From Brevibacillus choshinensis (lineage in GTDB: Bacteria; Bacillota; Bacilli; Brevibacillales; Brevibacillaceae), in NCBI RefSeq assembly GCF_001420695.1, contig NZ_LJJB01000007.1, positions 581,890 through 645,889 on the forward strand: a stretch of 64,000 nt of DNA, written 5' to 3'. The translations under genes were made by a program, and so were the position numbers. The notes under the pieces were generated by a model that saw only the letters and a program-made list of their open reading frames with translations, made no database searches and was not told the DNA's origin. Shown piece after piece: positions 63,095 through 64,000 of the stretch (position 1 is the stretch's first letter; each line of letters opens with the position of its first letter).

Positions 63095-64000
63095 ATGACC
63101 GCAAAACCATTTAATGATACTTTTTTGAAAGCGTGTCGAAAGGAAGCGACGGACCATGTACCTGTATGGTATATGCGTCAAGCTGGGCGTTACCAGCCTG
63201 AATACCGCGCGATCCGTGCGAAGCATAGCTTTTTTGAAATGAATTACATACCTGAAGTCTGTGCTGAAGTGACACGCTTACCCGTGGAGCAGCTTGGTGT
63301 CGATGCGGCCATTCTGTTTGCAGACATCATGACACCGCTAAAGCCAATCGGAGTCGATGTGAACATTGAATCGGGGATCGGACCGGTGATTGCCAATCCG
63401 ATTCAGTCTCTGGCAGATGTACATCGCCTGCTTGAGCTGGAGCCGGAGACGCACGTACCGTACATTTTGGAGTCTATCAAGATTTTGCGTCAGCAATTGT
63501 CTGTTCCGCTGATTGGTTTTGCCGGTGCGCCATTTACCCTTGCCAGCTATTTGATCGAGGGTGGCCCATCCAAGCATTATCACAAGACAAAAGCGTTCAT
63601 GTACACCGAACCACAAGCATGGCAGGCACTGATGGACAAATTGGGAGATATGACAATTACGTATCTGAAAGCCCAGATTGCTGCAGGCGCACAGGCCGTA
63701 CAAGTATTTGATTCCTGGGTAGGAGCATTGAATGACGAAGACTACCGCGAATACATTACTCCGGTGATGACGCGAATTTTCAACGCGCTAAAAGAGACCA
63801 ACGTTCCTACGATTTACTTTGGAATCGGAGCTGGCCACTTGTTGATGGACTGGAATCGCCTTCCCGTAGATGTAGTCGGCCTTGATTGGCGTACTTCGAT
63901 TACGACCGCGAGAGAAATGGGCGTGACCAAGACGCTGCAGGGAAACCTCGATCCTACATTGCTGCTGGCACCGTGGGAGAAGCTCGAAGCCAAGGCGAAA
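63095..64000 (+). CDS. hemE: Uroporphyrinogen decarboxylase, 5' part
   Basis: The first 302 codons of an enzyme of about 350 residues that decarboxylates uroporphyrinogen III to coproporphyrinogen. The signature [14 protein letters not shown] is at about residues 26-39, [16 protein letters not shown] near 72 holds the catalytic aspartate, and [16 protein letters not shown] and VQVFDSWVG follow. AGAGAGG lies about eight bases before ATG 63095. The gene runs off the window end. It continues the pathway of the hem operon 6 kb upstream and may start the hemEHY group known from Bacilli. Confidence 0.95.
   Translation, partial: MTAKPFNDTFLKACRKEATDHVPVWYMRQAGRYQPEYRAIRAKHSFFEMNYIPEVCAEVTRLPVEQLGVDAAILFADIMTPLKPIGVDVNIESGIGPVIANPIQSLADVHRLLELEPETHVPYILESIKILRQQLSVPLIGFAGAPFTLASYLIEGGPSKHYHKTKAFMYTEPQAWQALMDKLGDMTITYLKAQIAAGAQAVQVFDSWVGALNDEDYREYITPVMTRIFNALKETNVPTIYFGIGAGHLLMDWNRLPVDVVGLDWRTSITTAREMGVTKTLQGNLDPTLLLAPWEKLEAKAK

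Overview
The window reads as a chromosomal segment of a spore-forming, low-to-mid GC Gram-positive bacterium of the Paenibacillaceae, most likely Brevibacillus or a close relative. This is inferred from strong AGGAGG-type ribosome binding sites, GTG and TTG starts, a gerM homologue, the racE-gerM-rph-rdgB-ysnB and tig-clpX-lonB-lonA-engB-hemAXCDBL gene orders shared with Bacillus, a sigma-F-like promoter before lonB, and a CotS-like spore coat kinase. No rRNA, tRNA, CRISPR array or intact insertion sequence was seen.

Region 1 (1-11.1 kb) is a surface-glycan locus. It holds the 3' end of a WbqC-like gene, three class I methyltransferases, an SpsF-like cytidylyltransferase, two short-chain sugar-nucleotide dehydrogenases, a PseC/DegT-type aminotransferase, an RmlC-like epimerase, a GT61 glycosyltransferase, a beta-propeller protein, a GDP-mannose 4,6-dehydratase-like enzyme, and a frameshifted 3' stub of a phosphohexomutase. 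Region 2 (11.1-15.2 kb) is a DNA-repair group: endonuclease IV on the minus strand, then an overlapping adaA-adaB-2OG/Fe(II) oxygenase operon, then a radical SAM gene.

Region 3 (15.1-21.1 kb) is a scar. Short remnants of the asparaginase gene, the peptide-transport ATPase gene, the PhzF gene and the radical SAM gene lie in the same order as their intact partners, around two kinase-fold genes and upstream of a large glycine-rich HYR-domain protein. The simplest reading is an old tandem duplication of about 13 kb whose first copy was almost completely deleted. Region 4 (21.1-33.9 kb) is the intact partner: an asparaginase gene with a good sigma-54 promoter and upstream palindromes, a peptide-binding lipoprotein, a sigma-54 activator, a PepV-like dipeptidase, dppBCDF-like transporter genes, a LysR regulator and a PhzF isomerase. 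Together they suggest a nitrogen or peptide scavenging regulon.

Region 5 (33.9-64 kb) is core genome: Fe/Mn superoxide dismutase, glutamate racemase, gerM, rph, rdgB, a YsnB-like phosphoesterase, trigger factor, ClpP, ClpX, LonB, LonA and EngB. These are followed by a cytoplasmic GH84-type glycosidase and a divergent EamA transporter, then hemA-hemX-hemC-hemD-hemB-hemL, which runs from glutamyl-tRNA to uroporphyrinogen III. After that come a GyrI-like protein, two alpha/beta hydrolases, a secreted SLH/5'-nucleotidase, a PadR-DUF1700-DUF4097 operon and the 5' part of hemE, cut by the window end. Most intergenic gaps carry clear intrinsic terminators.
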